64,000 nucleotides of DNA from Candidatus Brocadia sp. (GTDB taxonomy: Bacteria > Planctomycetota > Brocadiia > Brocadiales > Brocadiaceae). The DNA lies in NCBI GenBank assembly GCA_013360945.1, contig JABWAQ010000022.1:1-64000 (forward strand), read 5' to 3'. The position numbers and the translations under genes are program-made. The notes beneath the pieces are model-generated. The model had not been told where the DNA came from, ran no database searches, and saw nothing but the letters and a program-made list of their open reading frames with translations. Below, piece by piece: positions 16,708 to 25,860 of this stretch (within the stretch, counting starts at the first letter, position 1; the number at the start of each line of letters is the position of its first letter).

Positions 16708-17222
16708 GCAAAAAATAAAACCGTATGAAGGCACGGTAACAGGAACTTATAAAATAACCTGCATTTATTTAAAAAATCTTGCCCGTCTAAATCCCGCATT
16801 TTTCTGGCGTTCTGTTGTTAAAGTTATTGTGAAAATAAGACATATCTTTTTTGATTATTCATATTAAACTTTATGCGGTTTCATCAATTTCTCTCTTTTA
16901 CCATATATCTGATATTCAATAATCCTATCCATAACTTTCACCCTTAAATCTAAATTGATAGAATTTTGGTCTAAAATTCTTGACAAAAACATCCTGCAAT
17001 TTAATCTTGCTGTTTGTTTACATTTTTCTAAATGCCACTTTTGATTATGGCTAGGACATATTTACACGATATTTTTTAAAATAGTTACTTTGGTATAATA
17101 ATTGACTCTTAACTTTAAATAAAAATTTTTTGTAAAAATTAATCTTAGTTTTCATTAATCCTTTTAGCTTCTTCAATGAAAAGCGTGACATTATTTATTA
17201 GGGACATTTCTTTGGTATAAAA
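16708..17222. other. AT-rich gap between divergent units
   Basis: This very AT-rich stretch separates the riboswitch promoter (minus strand) from the nqrB-like gene (plus strand). A TTGACA at 16980-16985 has only a weak -10 partner near 17002-17008. The decamer TTTGGTATAA occurs near 17090 and again just before the nqrB start. No gene, and no nqrA remnant, was found here. Confidence 0.5.
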
Positions 17223-18269
17223 ATGCTTTCTTCCCCCCAATTTTTAAGACAAAATATAATGCTGCGTGTGCTGTATTCGCTCATGCCGGTCGCGGCTGTT
17301 GCAATCTATTTTTTTGGCTGGTATGTTGTAAGTATTATAACGGTTTCCATGCTATTTGCCTTTCTGACGGAATGGTTCATGGCTTCCTTGCGAAAGGGCA
17401 AGGTAAGTTATGCATGTTTTGTTACAGCTGGGATATATGCCCTTTCCCTGCCACCGACCACACCATTATGGATCGTTGCCGTTGGCGTTATTATCGCTAT
17501 CTTATTTGCGAAAGAGATGTTTGGCGGATTTGGAAAGAATGTATTCAATCCTGCTATCGTTGGACGCGCCTTTGTTTTCGTGTGCTTTCCCATTGAAATA
17601 ACAGGCCACTTTATACCGGTATTCACCGGTTTTCCCGGCGGATTCGGTCATTGGAGTATGACCGCTTTGGAACAAACCCCCCGATTTATTACTGATGCGG
17701 GACTGAAAGCGGTTGATGCGATAACCTCTGCAACCCCCATGTGGGCCAGCAAAAATTATGGTTTTACCAGTTCAATTCTTTCCTTGTTTCTTGGCAATAT
17801 AGGAACTACGTTTGAATATGAAGGACAGAAAATGGTTTTGGGCGCGGGTTCAATCGGTGAAGTTTCCACGTTGGTTATCATGCTCTCGGGCGCTTACTTA
17901 TTGTGGACAAAAACAGCAAACTGGCGTTTAACTGCCGGGACTTTGCTGGGGGCATTTTCCTCTTCTCTCATTTTTAGGTATGTCTTTGATATCCAGTCTG
18001 TACCTTCCCCGCTTTTTACTTTATCTTCCGGTGCGCTCTTCTATGTTGCGGTGTTTATGGTTACTGACCCGGTCAGCGCGCCAAAAGTTACCCTGTCACA
18101 ATGGATTTATGGGTTCTTTATTGGCATTATGATTGTCGTTTTCCGCTTCAAAAGCATTTTTGCCGGAGGTGCAGCGTTTTCTCTTTTGCTCGGCAACATA
18201 CTCGCTCCATCTCTTGATCTGTGGATTAATCGTATTAAAGACCGCCGGAAAGGGGCCCCGCAGGCATGA
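17223..18269 (+). CDS. nqrB: NqrB/RnfD-family subunit of an ion-translocating oxidoreductase
   Basis: This integral membrane protein of 348 residues has about nine to ten hydrophobic helices. The FMN attachment motif DAITSATP (residues 165-172) places a covalent flavin on T171, as in NqrB and RnfD. It is shorter than typical NqrB (about 410) and close to RnfD in length. No clear ribosome site precedes the ATG. The gene order that follows (C, D, E, F) is that of nqr, but nqrA is not upstream. The complex couples electron transfer from NADH to movement of Na+ or H+ across the membrane. Confidence 0.85.
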   Translation: MLSSPQFLRQNIMLRVLYSLMPVAAVAIYFFGWYVVSIITVSMLFAFLTEWFMASLRKGKVSYACFVTAGIYALSLPPTTPLWIVAVGVIIAILFAKEMFGGFGKNVFNPAIVGRAFVFVCFPIEITGHFIPVFTGFPGGFGHWSMTALEQTPRFITDAGLKAVDAITSATPMWASKNYGFTSSILSLFLGNIGTTFEYEGQKMVLGAGSIGEVSTLVIMLSGAYLLWTKTANWRLTAGTLLGAFSSSLIFRYVFDIQSVPSPLFTLSSGALFYVAVFMVTDPVSAPKVTLSQWIYGFFIGIMIVVFRFKSIFAGGAAFSLLLGNILAPSLDLWINRIKDRRKGAPQA

Positions 18270-18937
18270 AGAAAACCTCTCCCTTATATGTTATCGGTTT
18301 TATGATGATTATTTCGCTGGTGTTTGGCACTGCAATCTCTTCGGTGCATTATGCAACACTGGATATACTCAAAAAAAATGAAAGGCTGTTGAAGAACAGG
18401 GTCATATGCCGTGCATTTAATCTCAAAGTTTCCGGAGAGACGGCTGATGATTATCAAAAGACGATTGATGAAAATATTACCTTTGATCAGATAACGTATA
18501 AGGGGCGAACATGGGATGTATACAGGCAAAAAGATACCGGCAATATCGGATTCGTTTTTAGCGGTACAGGATTCTGGGATCGTATTACGGGCATTATGGT
18601 GCTTTCACCGGATTTCTCGAAGGTTGTCAATATCCAAATTCTCGATCAAAAGGAGACACCCGGTTTGGGTGCACGTATTAAAGACCCCTGGTTTACCAAT
18701 CAATTTAAAGGCGTGACCATCGAGTGGTCCAAACCGGTTGATAAACGCATTATTGTTGGAGCATCACCAGATCCCAATGCAAAAAACCGGGTTGATGCCA
18801 TTACCGGCGCCACACAGACATCGCTGGCTCTTATGAGATTTTTGAACAGCGAACTCGAATTGTTCAGAAAAGCAATAAAAGAGACAAAGGAATCAAAAGG
18901 AAAAACGACGCTTGAAATGCCATTCACAATAGAATAA
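18266..18937 (+). CDS. nqrC: NqrC/RnfG-family FMN subunit
   Basis: This 223-residue protein has one N-terminal membrane helix (about residues 8-28) and an extracytoplasmic FMN-binding domain ending in DAITGATQTS, where T183 is the expected covalent FMN site. In NQR and RNF this subunit passes electrons between flavins on the outer side of the membrane. The start overlaps the nqrB stop by four bases (ATGA), so translation is coupled. A 109-base gap follows before nqrD. Confidence 0.88.
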   Translation: MKKTSPLYVIGFMMIISLVFGTAISSVHYATLDILKKNERLLKNRVICRAFNLKVSGETADDYQKTIDENITFDQITYKGRTWDVYRQKDTGNIGFVFSGTGFWDRITGIMVLSPDFSKVVNIQILDQKETPGLGARIKDPWFTNQFKGVTIEWSKPVDKRIIVGASPDPNAKNRVDAITGATQTSLALMRFLNSELELFRKAIKETKESKGKTTLEMPFTIE

Positions 18938-19046
18938 CAGAGAATTGTCAGGCGGGCATGCCGGTCTTGAGAAACCGGGCGGTTAAAATTTTGTAAATTC
19001 TTATTTTTAATCTAAACAAGAGATACAAATCTTACAGGACAATATT

Positions 19047-19670
19047 ATGGCGCTTACAACAAAACAGGTATTTCTTAACGGTATCTGGCTGGAAAACCCG
19101 ATTTACCGGCAGGTGTTAGGGATATGTTCTACCCTTGCCGTCACCAATCTTCTGGCAAATACGCTTTTTATGTGCTTTGGGTTAACCTTTTCCACAGCCC
19201 TTTCCAGCCTCACCATCTCGGCGCTCCGTAATTATATTCCCAAGCGGATCCGTATGATAGTGCAGGTGCTTATTATCGCCGTTTATGTGATGATTGTAGA
19301 TATCATTATCAATGCACTCGCCCCTGACATCCACAGTTTCATCGGCCCTTATGTTGGTCTGATTATCACCAATTGCATCATCATGGGGCGGGCGGAGGCT
19401 TTTGCCAGCCAGAACAAACCCATGCTTTCATTCCTGGACGGTATTGCGTCAGGGGCCGGATATTCCCTTGTGCTTATGATTATTGCTTCAATACGTGAGC
19501 CGCTCGGTTTTGGAACTCTTCTGGGTATACCATTGCCCGGACGTGATGTCTGGTGGCACTCATGGATTATTATGGTCACACCGCCAGGGGCATTTTTTAT
19601 GCTGGGTATCTTTACCTGGTTTGCCCGCAGGTGGCTTGTTAAAGAAGTAAAAAAGGAAGAAAAACATTAA
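19047..19670 (+). CDS. nqrD: NqrD/RnfE-family membrane subunit
   Basis: This 207-residue protein has about six transmembrane helices. NqrD and NqrE (RnfE and RnfA) are inverted-topology homologues that bind a shared intramembrane iron-sulfur centre. Conserved cysteines appear in the first third (TLFMCFGL) and in the ITNCIIMGRAEAFA segment, which is diagnostic of the family. AGGA lies upstream of the ATG. The stop is 12 bases before nqrE. Confidence 0.92.
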   Translation: MALTTKQVFLNGIWLENPIYRQVLGICSTLAVTNLLANTLFMCFGLTFSTALSSLTISALRNYIPKRIRMIVQVLIIAVYVMIVDIIINALAPDIHSFIGPYVGLIITNCIIMGRAEAFASQNKPMLSFLDGIASGAGYSLVLMIIASIREPLGFGTLLGIPLPGRDVWWHSWIIMVTPPGAFFMLGIFTWFARRWLVKEVKKEEKH

Positions 19671-19682
19671 GGGGATATACAC

Positions 19683-20291
19683 ATGGATCAACTACAGAAC
19701 ATGAATTTTTTTGTATCACTCGTGCTCATTTTCATTTCTTCCGCTTTCACCGATAACATCCTGTTAGCCCGGTTTCTGGGGATGTGTTCGTGTATTGGTA
19801 TCTCAAAAAGGATCGATGCCAGCATTGGACTTGGCAGCGCGGTAACATTTGTCACCGCGTGTACAACCGCTCTTAATTACCTGGTTTATAAATATGTGCT
19901 TGTCCCACTCGGGATAGAGTATCTGAAATTGATCACGTTCATTGTCATTATTGCTGCCTTTGTACAATTTTTAGAGATGCTAATCGAACGTATTTCTGAA
20001 AAGTTATACTATGCATTAGGTATTTTCTTGCCGCTTATTACGGTAAATTGTGCAATCCTCGGTATTGCACTTTTTATGCTGAATAAACCTTATTCATTCT
20101 GGCAGACCTTTGCCTTCGGCGCCGGCGGCGGGTTTGGCTGGTTTCTGGCAATTACGCTGATCGCTGGTATCCGGGAAAACATTGACGAACGCTCTCTTCC
20201 CAAAGGTTTGGAGGGACCCGCAATAACCCTTATTATTATTGGCATAATTTCTCTCGCCTTCGTGGGATTTTCAGCGATGATAAAGATATGA
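19683..20291 (+). CDS. nqrE: NqrE/RnfA-family membrane subunit
   Basis: This 202-residue protein has about six transmembrane helices and belongs to the same family as the preceding gene. The family segments FLGMCSC and LITVNCAILG, each with a cysteine, supply the expected ligands of the intramembrane Fe-S centre together with NqrD. GAGGDNI-type sequences typical of the pair are seen as AFGAGGGFGW. AGGGG lies upstream of the ATG. Confidence 0.92.
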   Translation: MDQLQNMNFFVSLVLIFISSAFTDNILLARFLGMCSCIGISKRIDASIGLGSAVTFVTACTTALNYLVYKYVLVPLGIEYLKLITFIVIIAAFVQFLEMLIERISEKLYYALGIFLPLITVNCAILGIALFMLNKPYSFWQTFAFGAGGGFGWFLAITLIAGIRENIDERSLPKGLEGPAITLIIIGIISLAFVGFSAMIKI

Positions 20292-20377
20292 AACCATGGT
20301 TTTTGAAACACGTTCCGATTGTTAAAACAATGTTTAGTATTCAAATTTATTTACGCTTCATTACATACGAATAAGTT

Positions 20378-21496
20378 ATGATATCAGGCAGCATTCTTGT
20401 ATCTGTTGGAATTTCGGCCGGGTTTCTCCTGGCCTTAGGACTGATCTTATCGGCTTTGCTCATTATTGCCGAGAAGAAGATCATGAACTATGGCACGTGC
20501 TGCATCGATATTAACGAGGGCGAACGCAAATTGGAAGTGCCGGGTGGCGGGACTTTATTGTCGGCGCTTGGAGAGAATAATATTTTTATTCCCTCAGCCT
20601 GTGGCGGGCGCGGTACCTGCGCTTATTGCAAGGTACAGGTAACGGAAGGGGCGGGTATGGTAGGGCCGGTCGAGGAACCTCATCTCGACTCCGAAGAACG
20701 CAAAAATCAGGTTCGCCTTTCTTGCCAGGTCAAGGTACGCAAGGACGTCAAAATTCACGTGCCGAAAGAGTTGCTATCGGTCAGGAAATATAAAGGAAAA
20801 CTTCTCAGCAAGAAGCCGTTGACTTATGATATTGTGGAACTGCGCATAGAACTCCTTGAGTTGCAGACCATAGATTTTGTCGCAGGAAAGTACGTTCAGC
20901 TTGAATCCGAAGAGTATAATGGCAACGACCGGGTTATGCGCGCCTATTCCATATCTTCACCTCCATCTGACAAAGGTCATATAGAACTTATTATCCGTAA
21001 AGTGCCCAGTGGTATTTGCACCACATGGATATTTGAACATCTCAGGGAAGGACAGGAAGTCGTATTAAGCGGGCCGTATGGTAAGTTTCATCTTTCGGAT
21101 ACCGACGCTGAGATTATCTTTATTGCCGGTGGAAGCGGCATGGCGCCCATCTGGGGCATGTTAAGGGATATGAAGGAAAAGGGAAAGATGCGCAAAGCAA
21201 CCTACTTTTTCGGCGCTCTCACACAAAAGGACTTGTTTTTTGTTGATGAACTCGCCAAACTTCAGGAAGAAGTCCCCTCGTTTAAATTTGTTCCGGCGCT
21301 CTCCAACGAACCGGCCGGATCGGACTGGAAAGGTGAGCGCGGTCTGATAACCGATGTTGTAGCGCGCTACATGCCTGATTGTTCAAAAAACGAGGGCTAT
21401 CTTTGCGGTTCGCCGGGCATGATCAATGCCTGTATTAAGGTGCTGACAAAGGCCGGCATGACGGAAGATCACATTTTTTACGATAAATTTGCCTGA
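20378..21496 (+). CDS. nqrF: NqrF-type NADH dehydrogenase subunit (2Fe-2S, FAD)
   Basis: This 372-residue protein starts with one membrane helix (about 8-31). A plant-type ferredoxin domain follows with C75, C81, C84 and C116 (CGGRGTCAYC plus LSC) binding a 2Fe-2S cluster. Next comes a ferredoxin-reductase module with the FAD motif RAYSISSPP (188-196) and the NAD-binding GGSGMAP segment. This is the NADH-oxidising entry of NQR and shows the complex is NQR-like rather than RNF-like, since RnfB and RnfC are absent. Typical NqrF is about 405 residues; the difference is small. Confidence 0.93.
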   Translation: MISGSILVSVGISAGFLLALGLILSALLIIAEKKIMNYGTCCIDINEGERKLEVPGGGTLLSALGENNIFIPSACGGRGTCAYCKVQVTEGAGMVGPVEEPHLDSEERKNQVRLSCQVKVRKDVKIHVPKELLSVRKYKGKLLSKKPLTYDIVELRIELLELQTIDFVAGKYVQLESEEYNGNDRVMRAYSISSPPSDKGHIELIIRKVPSGICTTWIFEHLREGQEVVLSGPYGKFHLSDTDAEIIFIAGGSGMAPIWGMLRDMKEKGKMRKATYFFGALTQKDLFFVDELAKLQEEVPSFKFVPALSNEPAGSDWKGERGLITDVVARYMPDCSKNEGYLCGSPGMINACIKVLTKAGMTEDHIFYDKFA

Positions 21497-21514
21497 TTTC
21501 ACGGGGTTTTATTT

Positions 21515-21982
21515 ATGAAATTATCTCCGCAAGATCTAAATTTGATTCACAATCTGAGACCATCTAAATTTTCTAAAGATGGTTTTTTGGGAAGCGACAC
21601 CCGATTTCTTGAGGAAATCATTGCCGATGATTTACGTACACTTAAAAAAGCGGGCGTGTCAAAAGAATCCTTGTTACAGGCATTGAAAGATGCTTATCAA
21701 AAAGCAAAAGAAGCCTTTGGTGCGGAAATAGAGATAAAAAAGAATGTAAAGGCTATGTTTCATGAGTCAATGGGGCGCATACCTTCACCATTTTGCAAGG
21801 ATGGTCTTTTTGAAAAAGGTGAAGCGGTCATTACCGATCATACCAACAATCTTTCACTTATTATTACTACTCTGGCAATAAACCTTATCGAAAAGCATGA
21901 TTTTTTTCAGGGCAGAGGATGCAGGTTTAGAATAGATCCTGCGGACGCTATACAAATCTTTAAACTTTTACCTGGGAAATAA
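21515..21982 (+). CDS. Hypothetical protein following nqrF (155 aa)
   Basis: I do not recognise the family. The protein is soluble and mostly helical (residues 1-75 rich in Lys, Leu and Glu), then contains a segment with FHESMGRIPSPFCKDG and a C-terminal part without motifs. It starts 18 bases after nqrF on the same strand and ends just before a convergent operon, so it is probably the last gene of the nqr transcript. A role in assembly or regulation of that complex is only a guess from position. Confidence 0.65.
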   Translation: MKLSPQDLNLIHNLRPSKFSKDGFLGSDTRFLEEIIADDLRTLKKAGVSKESLLQALKDAYQKAKEAFGAEIEIKKNVKAMFHESMGRIPSPFCKDGLFEKGEAVITDHTNNLSLIITTLAINLIEKHDFFQGRGCRFRIDPADAIQIFKLLPGK

Positions 21983-21986
21983 ATAA

Positions 21987-22487
21987 TTATGCGTGTTTTT
22001 CACGGTCTTTTGCACATTCAGTAACCGTGCCCTTGATGAGGCCGATGGTGTGGGGGATAACAGGGAGGACGACGGCGAGGTTTTCTGCAACACCTTTTGG
22101 ACTACCAGGAAGGTTGATAATGAGGGTTTGCTTGTAAATCCCAGCGATAGCTCTTGATCCCATTGCCCTGGGGGTATGCTTGAGTCCTTCCATCCGCATG
22201 GCCTCTCCGAAGCCAGGCAATTCCTTTTCTATGACTGCCCGTGTTGCCTCAGGGGTAACGTCTCTTGGTCCCACACCCGTCCCGCCGGTGGTGACAATGA
22301 GATCGGCCTTTTCGGCGAATTCGAAGAGTTTTTTGGTAATAAGGTCCTTTTCATCAGGGATGACTTCATAGACAGTGATGATGGCGTCAATCTCCCTGAG
22401 CATATTGCGGATGACCTCGCCGCTCTTATCCTCTCGTTCTCCCCTTGATCCCTTATCGCTTAGCGTTAAGATCGCCGCTCGTATCAT
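21987..22487 (-). CDS. mogA: MogA/MoaB-type molybdopterin adenylyltransferase
   Basis: This enzyme adenylylates molybdopterin before molybdenum insertion. The 166-residue protein has the MoCF-binding fold with TTGGTGVGPRDVTPEAT and LPGSPKG, both hallmarks of MogA/MoaB. The start overlaps the end of the upstream MOSC gene by four bases (ATGA), so the two are translationally coupled. Molybdenum or tungsten cofactor enzymes served by this pair are not in the window. Confidence 0.92.
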   Translation of the reverse strand: MIRAAILTLSDKGSRGEREDKSGEVIRNMLREIDAIITVYEVIPDEKDLITKKLFEFAEKADLIVTTGGTGVGPRDVTPEATRAVIEKELPGFGEAMRMEGLKHTPRAMGSRAIAGIYKQTLIINLPGSPKGVAENLAVVLPVIPHTIGLIKGTVTECAKDREKHA

Positions 22488-22945
22488 ACCTTCACTTCTA
22501 CTTCTGCACCCTTTTCAAGGATCGTAATTTCATCCCCTGTTTTAATGGTGCCGCCGGTAAGAATTTCGGCAAAGATACCTTCCCTGGGCATAATGCAGTC
22601 GCCGGCCTTATAATAAATGGCGCAACGGTCGTGGCAGAGTTTGCCGATTTGGGTTACCCGAATAATGACGCCATCGCCAATTTTTAAAACGGTTCCGACA
22701 GGAAGGGATTTGAGTTCAATGCCTTCCGTTACAATATTTTCGCCAAAATCCCCATCTTTGATAGGTAGTCCCTTATTCCGCATAATGTCTGCACTTTCTC
22801 TTGCCAGTAAACTGACCTGACGATGCCATTTTCCCGCATGGGCATCCCCTTCCAGGCCAAAATGCTCAATCAACTTGCACGTGCCGACATCCCGTTTTTG
22901 AGTCCCCTTCTTTTTACTTATGCAGACGGCAACAATCTTTCCCAT
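22484..22945 (-). CDS. MOSC-domain protein
   Basis: This 153-residue single-domain MOSC protein shows GLEGDAHAGKWHRQVSLL, GDFGENI and the conserved cysteine region GKLCHDRCAIYY. MOSC domains bind or sulfurate molybdenum cofactor; stand-alone members often sit beside MogA/MoaB, as here. It is the first gene of a two-gene operon with mogA. Which molybdoenzyme it serves cannot be seen. Confidence 0.88.
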   Translation of the reverse strand: MGKIVAVCISKKKGTQKRDVGTCKLIEHFGLEGDAHAGKWHRQVSLLARESADIMRNKGLPIKDGDFGENIVTEGIELKSLPVGTVLKIGDGVIIRVTQIGKLCHDRCAIYYKAGDCIMPREGIFAEILTGGTIKTGDEITILEKGAEVEVKV

Positions 22946-22983
22946 AATACCCGCGAATGCCCAAAAATTTCACACAGATGATC

Positions 22984-23055
22984 GCTCCCCTGGAAAGGGG
23001 GAATTAAGGGGTGTATAAGAGGCATGTTTACACACCTCGCTTTTTCCAGGGGAGC
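22984..23055. repeat. Inverted repeat upstream of the MOSC gene
   Basis: GCTCCCCTGGAAA (22984-22996) pairs with TTTCCAGGGGAGC (23043-23055), 13 bases, perfect. Inside, an AGGGGTGTA/TACACACCT pairing extends the palindrome. It belongs to the GC-rich dispersed hairpins of this genome. Confidence 0.65.
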
Positions 23056-23210
23056 TATAAAAGCTGATGCGAAAGCAGCAGACTTTAAACTCAAGTTTAG
23101 CATGGCTTCTTTATGGTGTCAAGGTCTGAAAGTCGTTCATTTTTTATATGTTTTCTTTGTTATCAGGAACTCAGCGTTAACAACATGGATCTCTGTTTTT
23201 CATCTAAAAC

Positions 23211-23245
23211 TTGACTCCTTTTCAAATAATTTGTTATGCTATAAT
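23211..23245 (+). promoter_or_regulatory. Predicted promoter of the ETF gene
   Basis: TTGACT (23211-23216) is followed after 18 bases by TATGCT (23235-23240), overlapping a TATAAT (23240-23245). It is about 170 bases upstream of the fused ETF start; the rest of the 23056-23411 gap is AT-rich without other features. Confidence 0.4.
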
Positions 23246-23411
23246 AGTTTTTGAAAAATTCCAACATTATAGGGGGTATTGCAATAAGCCCTGCGTCGGA
23301 CCACAAAAAAACATCATTATCGAGAGTTTTTCAAAATACCAAATTGTTACGTATTTTTACTTAATAAGGATTGTATGGGGTTTTTTTTGTTTCTACTATT
23401 TTTAATGCTTT

Positions 23412-25496
23412 ATGAGTAATTACATTGTTCTTGTCAAGCAGGTGCCCGACGTCACTCAAATTACCGGCAATGCCTTTGATCCTGAGACGGGCACCCTCAA
23501 ACGCGGCGCTTTGCCCAGTGTTATCAACAAACTTGATACAGATGCCCTTGCTTTTGCCAGCAAGATGAGACAAGCTTCGCATGGAAAGATCGTTTGCCTC
23601 ACCATGGGTCCCCCCATGGCCAAAGATGTCCTGGCATATTCGTTGAGCAGATGTGCCGACATTGCCCTGCTTCTTACTGATAGGGCGCTGGGAGGGGCAG
23701 ATACCCCGGCGACTGCCAATCCGCTTGCCTATGCCATAAGGCGGATAGTGAGGGATATGTTCAACGGTAGTGATGATTATGTAGTTGTAGCAGGTATGCA
23801 ATCGGTTGATGGTGATACTGCCCAGGTTCCGCCTCAGGTAGCTGAGGAATTACAGATACCCTGTATCGCATATGCCACGGATGTCGAATTTGTTGATGAT
23901 AAGTTCCGGATTAAGAAAATTGTCTCTGGCGGTAATCAGTGGATAATTCCGAAAGCGCTTCCATGCGTGGTAACGGTTGCAAATTATGAATATCCGTTGT
24001 TTGCATCATTTCATCGGTCGCGATGGGCAAACAAATTTACCGTTGTCAATTGGTCTGCAGAAGATATAAAACCTACTTTATTCGGCGCCAATGGCTCAAA
24101 GACACGCGTAATAAGGGTCTTCCCACCGCCAAAGAGTTCAAGGAAAAACAAACAGGTTTCTAATATCGGTGAATTTGTTACTGAATTGGTGATGGACTAT
24201 AAAAAAGGCGGATTCCATAGCGCTTCTGAAACGGAAGGGGCAGATTATGCACTTCCGTCAGGAAGGGCGGGTGATCCATTTAACCGCGATTATGAATTTA
24301 CCGATAAGGAAGCGGCGTTATTTAAAAAGGTAGCACAAGCGTTTTCCAGGCTGGCAATAACCGATGTAAATCAGCTTCATGAGCCGCTGGTTGATAGGGT
24401 TCAAGAGCTTCTTGGCGAGAAAACGCCCAAACGAATGATCCTGGAAATGTTTGAAGGATACAAGATAACACAACCGGCTTACACGGGAGATGTCTGGGTA
24501 ATTGCAGAACATGATGGTGAAAAGACGATCGATGTCACGTCAGAACTCCTTGGTAAAGCCAGTAGCCTTGCAAAATCGTTAAACGTAAAGGTTGGCGCTG
24601 TGATTGCTGGCCAAAAATGCAGGCATATGGCGAACGGACTTATTGCCGCTGGCGCCGATGATGTTCATATATTAGAAGATGAACTTTTGAAGGAGTTCAG
24701 GCCTGTGCCATATAGAAAAGTCATTGCCGAGGTGATAAAAAGACACGATCCACAGATTGTTTTATTTGGCGCTACCCCCCTGGGGAGAGTCCTGGCGCCC
24801 ATGGTGGCTTATCGCCTTGGCTGCGGGCTGACAGCTGATTGTACCGGATTGAACATCAGGGATAATACAAGGCGGGGTGCTATCGCAATATTGCTGCAGA
24901 CCCGTCCGGCGTTGGGCGGTAACGTCATGGCTACCATATGCACGATAAATTCACAAATACAAATGGCAACTGCCAGGCCAGGTGTTATGAAAAGATTGAA
25001 ACCCGATCCCTCAAGAAGAGGGAATATTATAGAGCACAGGATTGACCTTTCAGAGTTGGATATTGATTTTGACATCATTCGTACAGAATTGAGTGGTGGA
25101 AGCGCACAACTTACAACTGCCGACGTAGTAGTATCGGGGGGTAAGGGTTTGAGAAATAGAGATACTTATAATAAACTCGTAAATGATTTGTCCTTAGCGC
25201 TGCAGGAAAAACTTCATTGCCAGGTTGAGCGTGGGGCATCCAGGGCGGCCGTGGAGCATGGATTTACTGACCGTATCCATCAGGTCGGACAAACGGGAAC
25301 CGCCGTTAGTTCCAAACTGTACATCGCTCTTGGAATTTCCGGCGCCATCCAGCATTTAATTGGTATTGAAAATACCGGAATAATTGTGGCTGTCAATTCT
25401 GATCCACAGGCGCCCATATTCAAGCACTCAGATTACTGCATCACTGGAAATGCAGAGGAGATAGTGCCACAAATTATTGATGCATTAAGACGTTAA
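23412..25496 (+). CDS. Fused electron-transfer flavoprotein (EtfB-EtfA)
   Basis: The 694-residue protein joins both ETF subunits in one chain. Residues about 1-260 are EtfB (VKQVPD, GGADTPATANPLAYAI, DGDTAQVPPQVAEE). About 110 residues of charged linker follow. Residues about 375-694 are EtfA, ending in the FAD signature YIALGISGAIQHLIG with AVNSDPQAPIF. ETF carries electrons from dehydrogenases to ETF-quinone oxidoreductase, encoded next at 25861. The beta part keeps a nucleotide-binding DGDTAQV motif; whether this binds AMP or a second FAD (bifurcating type) cannot be decided by eye. No ribosome site is evident before the ATG. Confidence 0.92.
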   Translation: MSNYIVLVKQVPDVTQITGNAFDPETGTLKRGALPSVINKLDTDALAFASKMRQASHGKIVCLTMGPPMAKDVLAYSLSRCADIALLLTDRALGGADTPATANPLAYAIRRIVRDMFNGSDDYVVVAGMQSVDGDTAQVPPQVAEELQIPCIAYATDVEFVDDKFRIKKIVSGGNQWIIPKALPCVVTVANYEYPLFASFHRSRWANKFTVVNWSAEDIKPTLFGANGSKTRVIRVFPPPKSSRKNKQVSNIGEFVTELVMDYKKGGFHSASETEGADYALPSGRAGDPFNRDYEFTDKEAALFKKVAQAFSRLAITDVNQLHEPLVDRVQELLGEKTPKRMILEMFEGYKITQPAYTGDVWVIAEHDGEKTIDVTSELLGKASSLAKSLNVKVGAVIAGQKCRHMANGLIAAGADDVHILEDELLKEFRPVPYRKVIAEVIKRHDPQIVLFGATPLGRVLAPMVAYRLGCGLTADCTGLNIRDNTRRGAIAILLQTRPALGGNVMATICTINSQIQMATARPGVMKRLKPDPSRRGNIIEHRIDLSELDIDFDIIRTELSGGSAQLTTADVVVSGGKGLRNRDTYNKLVNDLSLALQEKLHCQVERGASRAAVEHGFTDRIHQVGQTGTAVSSKLYIALGISGAIQHLIGIENTGIIVAVNSDPQAPIFKHSDYCITGNAEEIVPQIIDALRR

Positions 25497-25499
25497 CAA

Positions 25500-25860
25500 T
25501 GTTCTTAGTAGTTCAGCCCCCTCTCCTAATCCCTCCCATCCGGAAGGAAAGAGCATTTCATCTTCGCCGGCGGGGAAGGGTGAGTGTGGGAGGGTGTATT
25601 TCCAATTTTTTGTAAAAAAATGAACGAACGGCATAACTGGGTATATCGTATAAAATTGTAGCGGCAAGGCGTGCCTTGCCATATGGAGTAGGGTGGGCAT
25701 GGGTGGGCATCGCCCACAAAAAACAGGCAACGTGAACGAGATGTTTGGTGGGCGATGCCCACCCTACCAGGTTAACCAGATTTACAAAAAATCGGGAATG
25801 CACCCGTGTTGGACGCTAAACGGTTATCAAACTTCAATCTTTGATTAGCGGTTATTCATT
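25500..25860. repeat. Gap holding a second MITE-like copy and a GC-rich repeat
   Basis: This gap separates the ETF and ETF-QO genes. Bases 25635-25805 repeat 1-153 almost exactly, with a duplicated GGGTGGGCAT and an added GGTTAACCA-like insertion. Bases about 25505-25600 are a degenerate copy of the C-rich/G-rich repeat seen at 28137-28230. No gene was found. The element lies between two genes that would be expected to share an operon. Confidence 0.8.

Noticed and set aside
17223-21496. A standard RNF complex
   Set aside because: RnfB and RnfC are absent, and the last gene is a clear NqrF with 2Fe-2S, FAD and NAD domains, so NQR-like is the better description.
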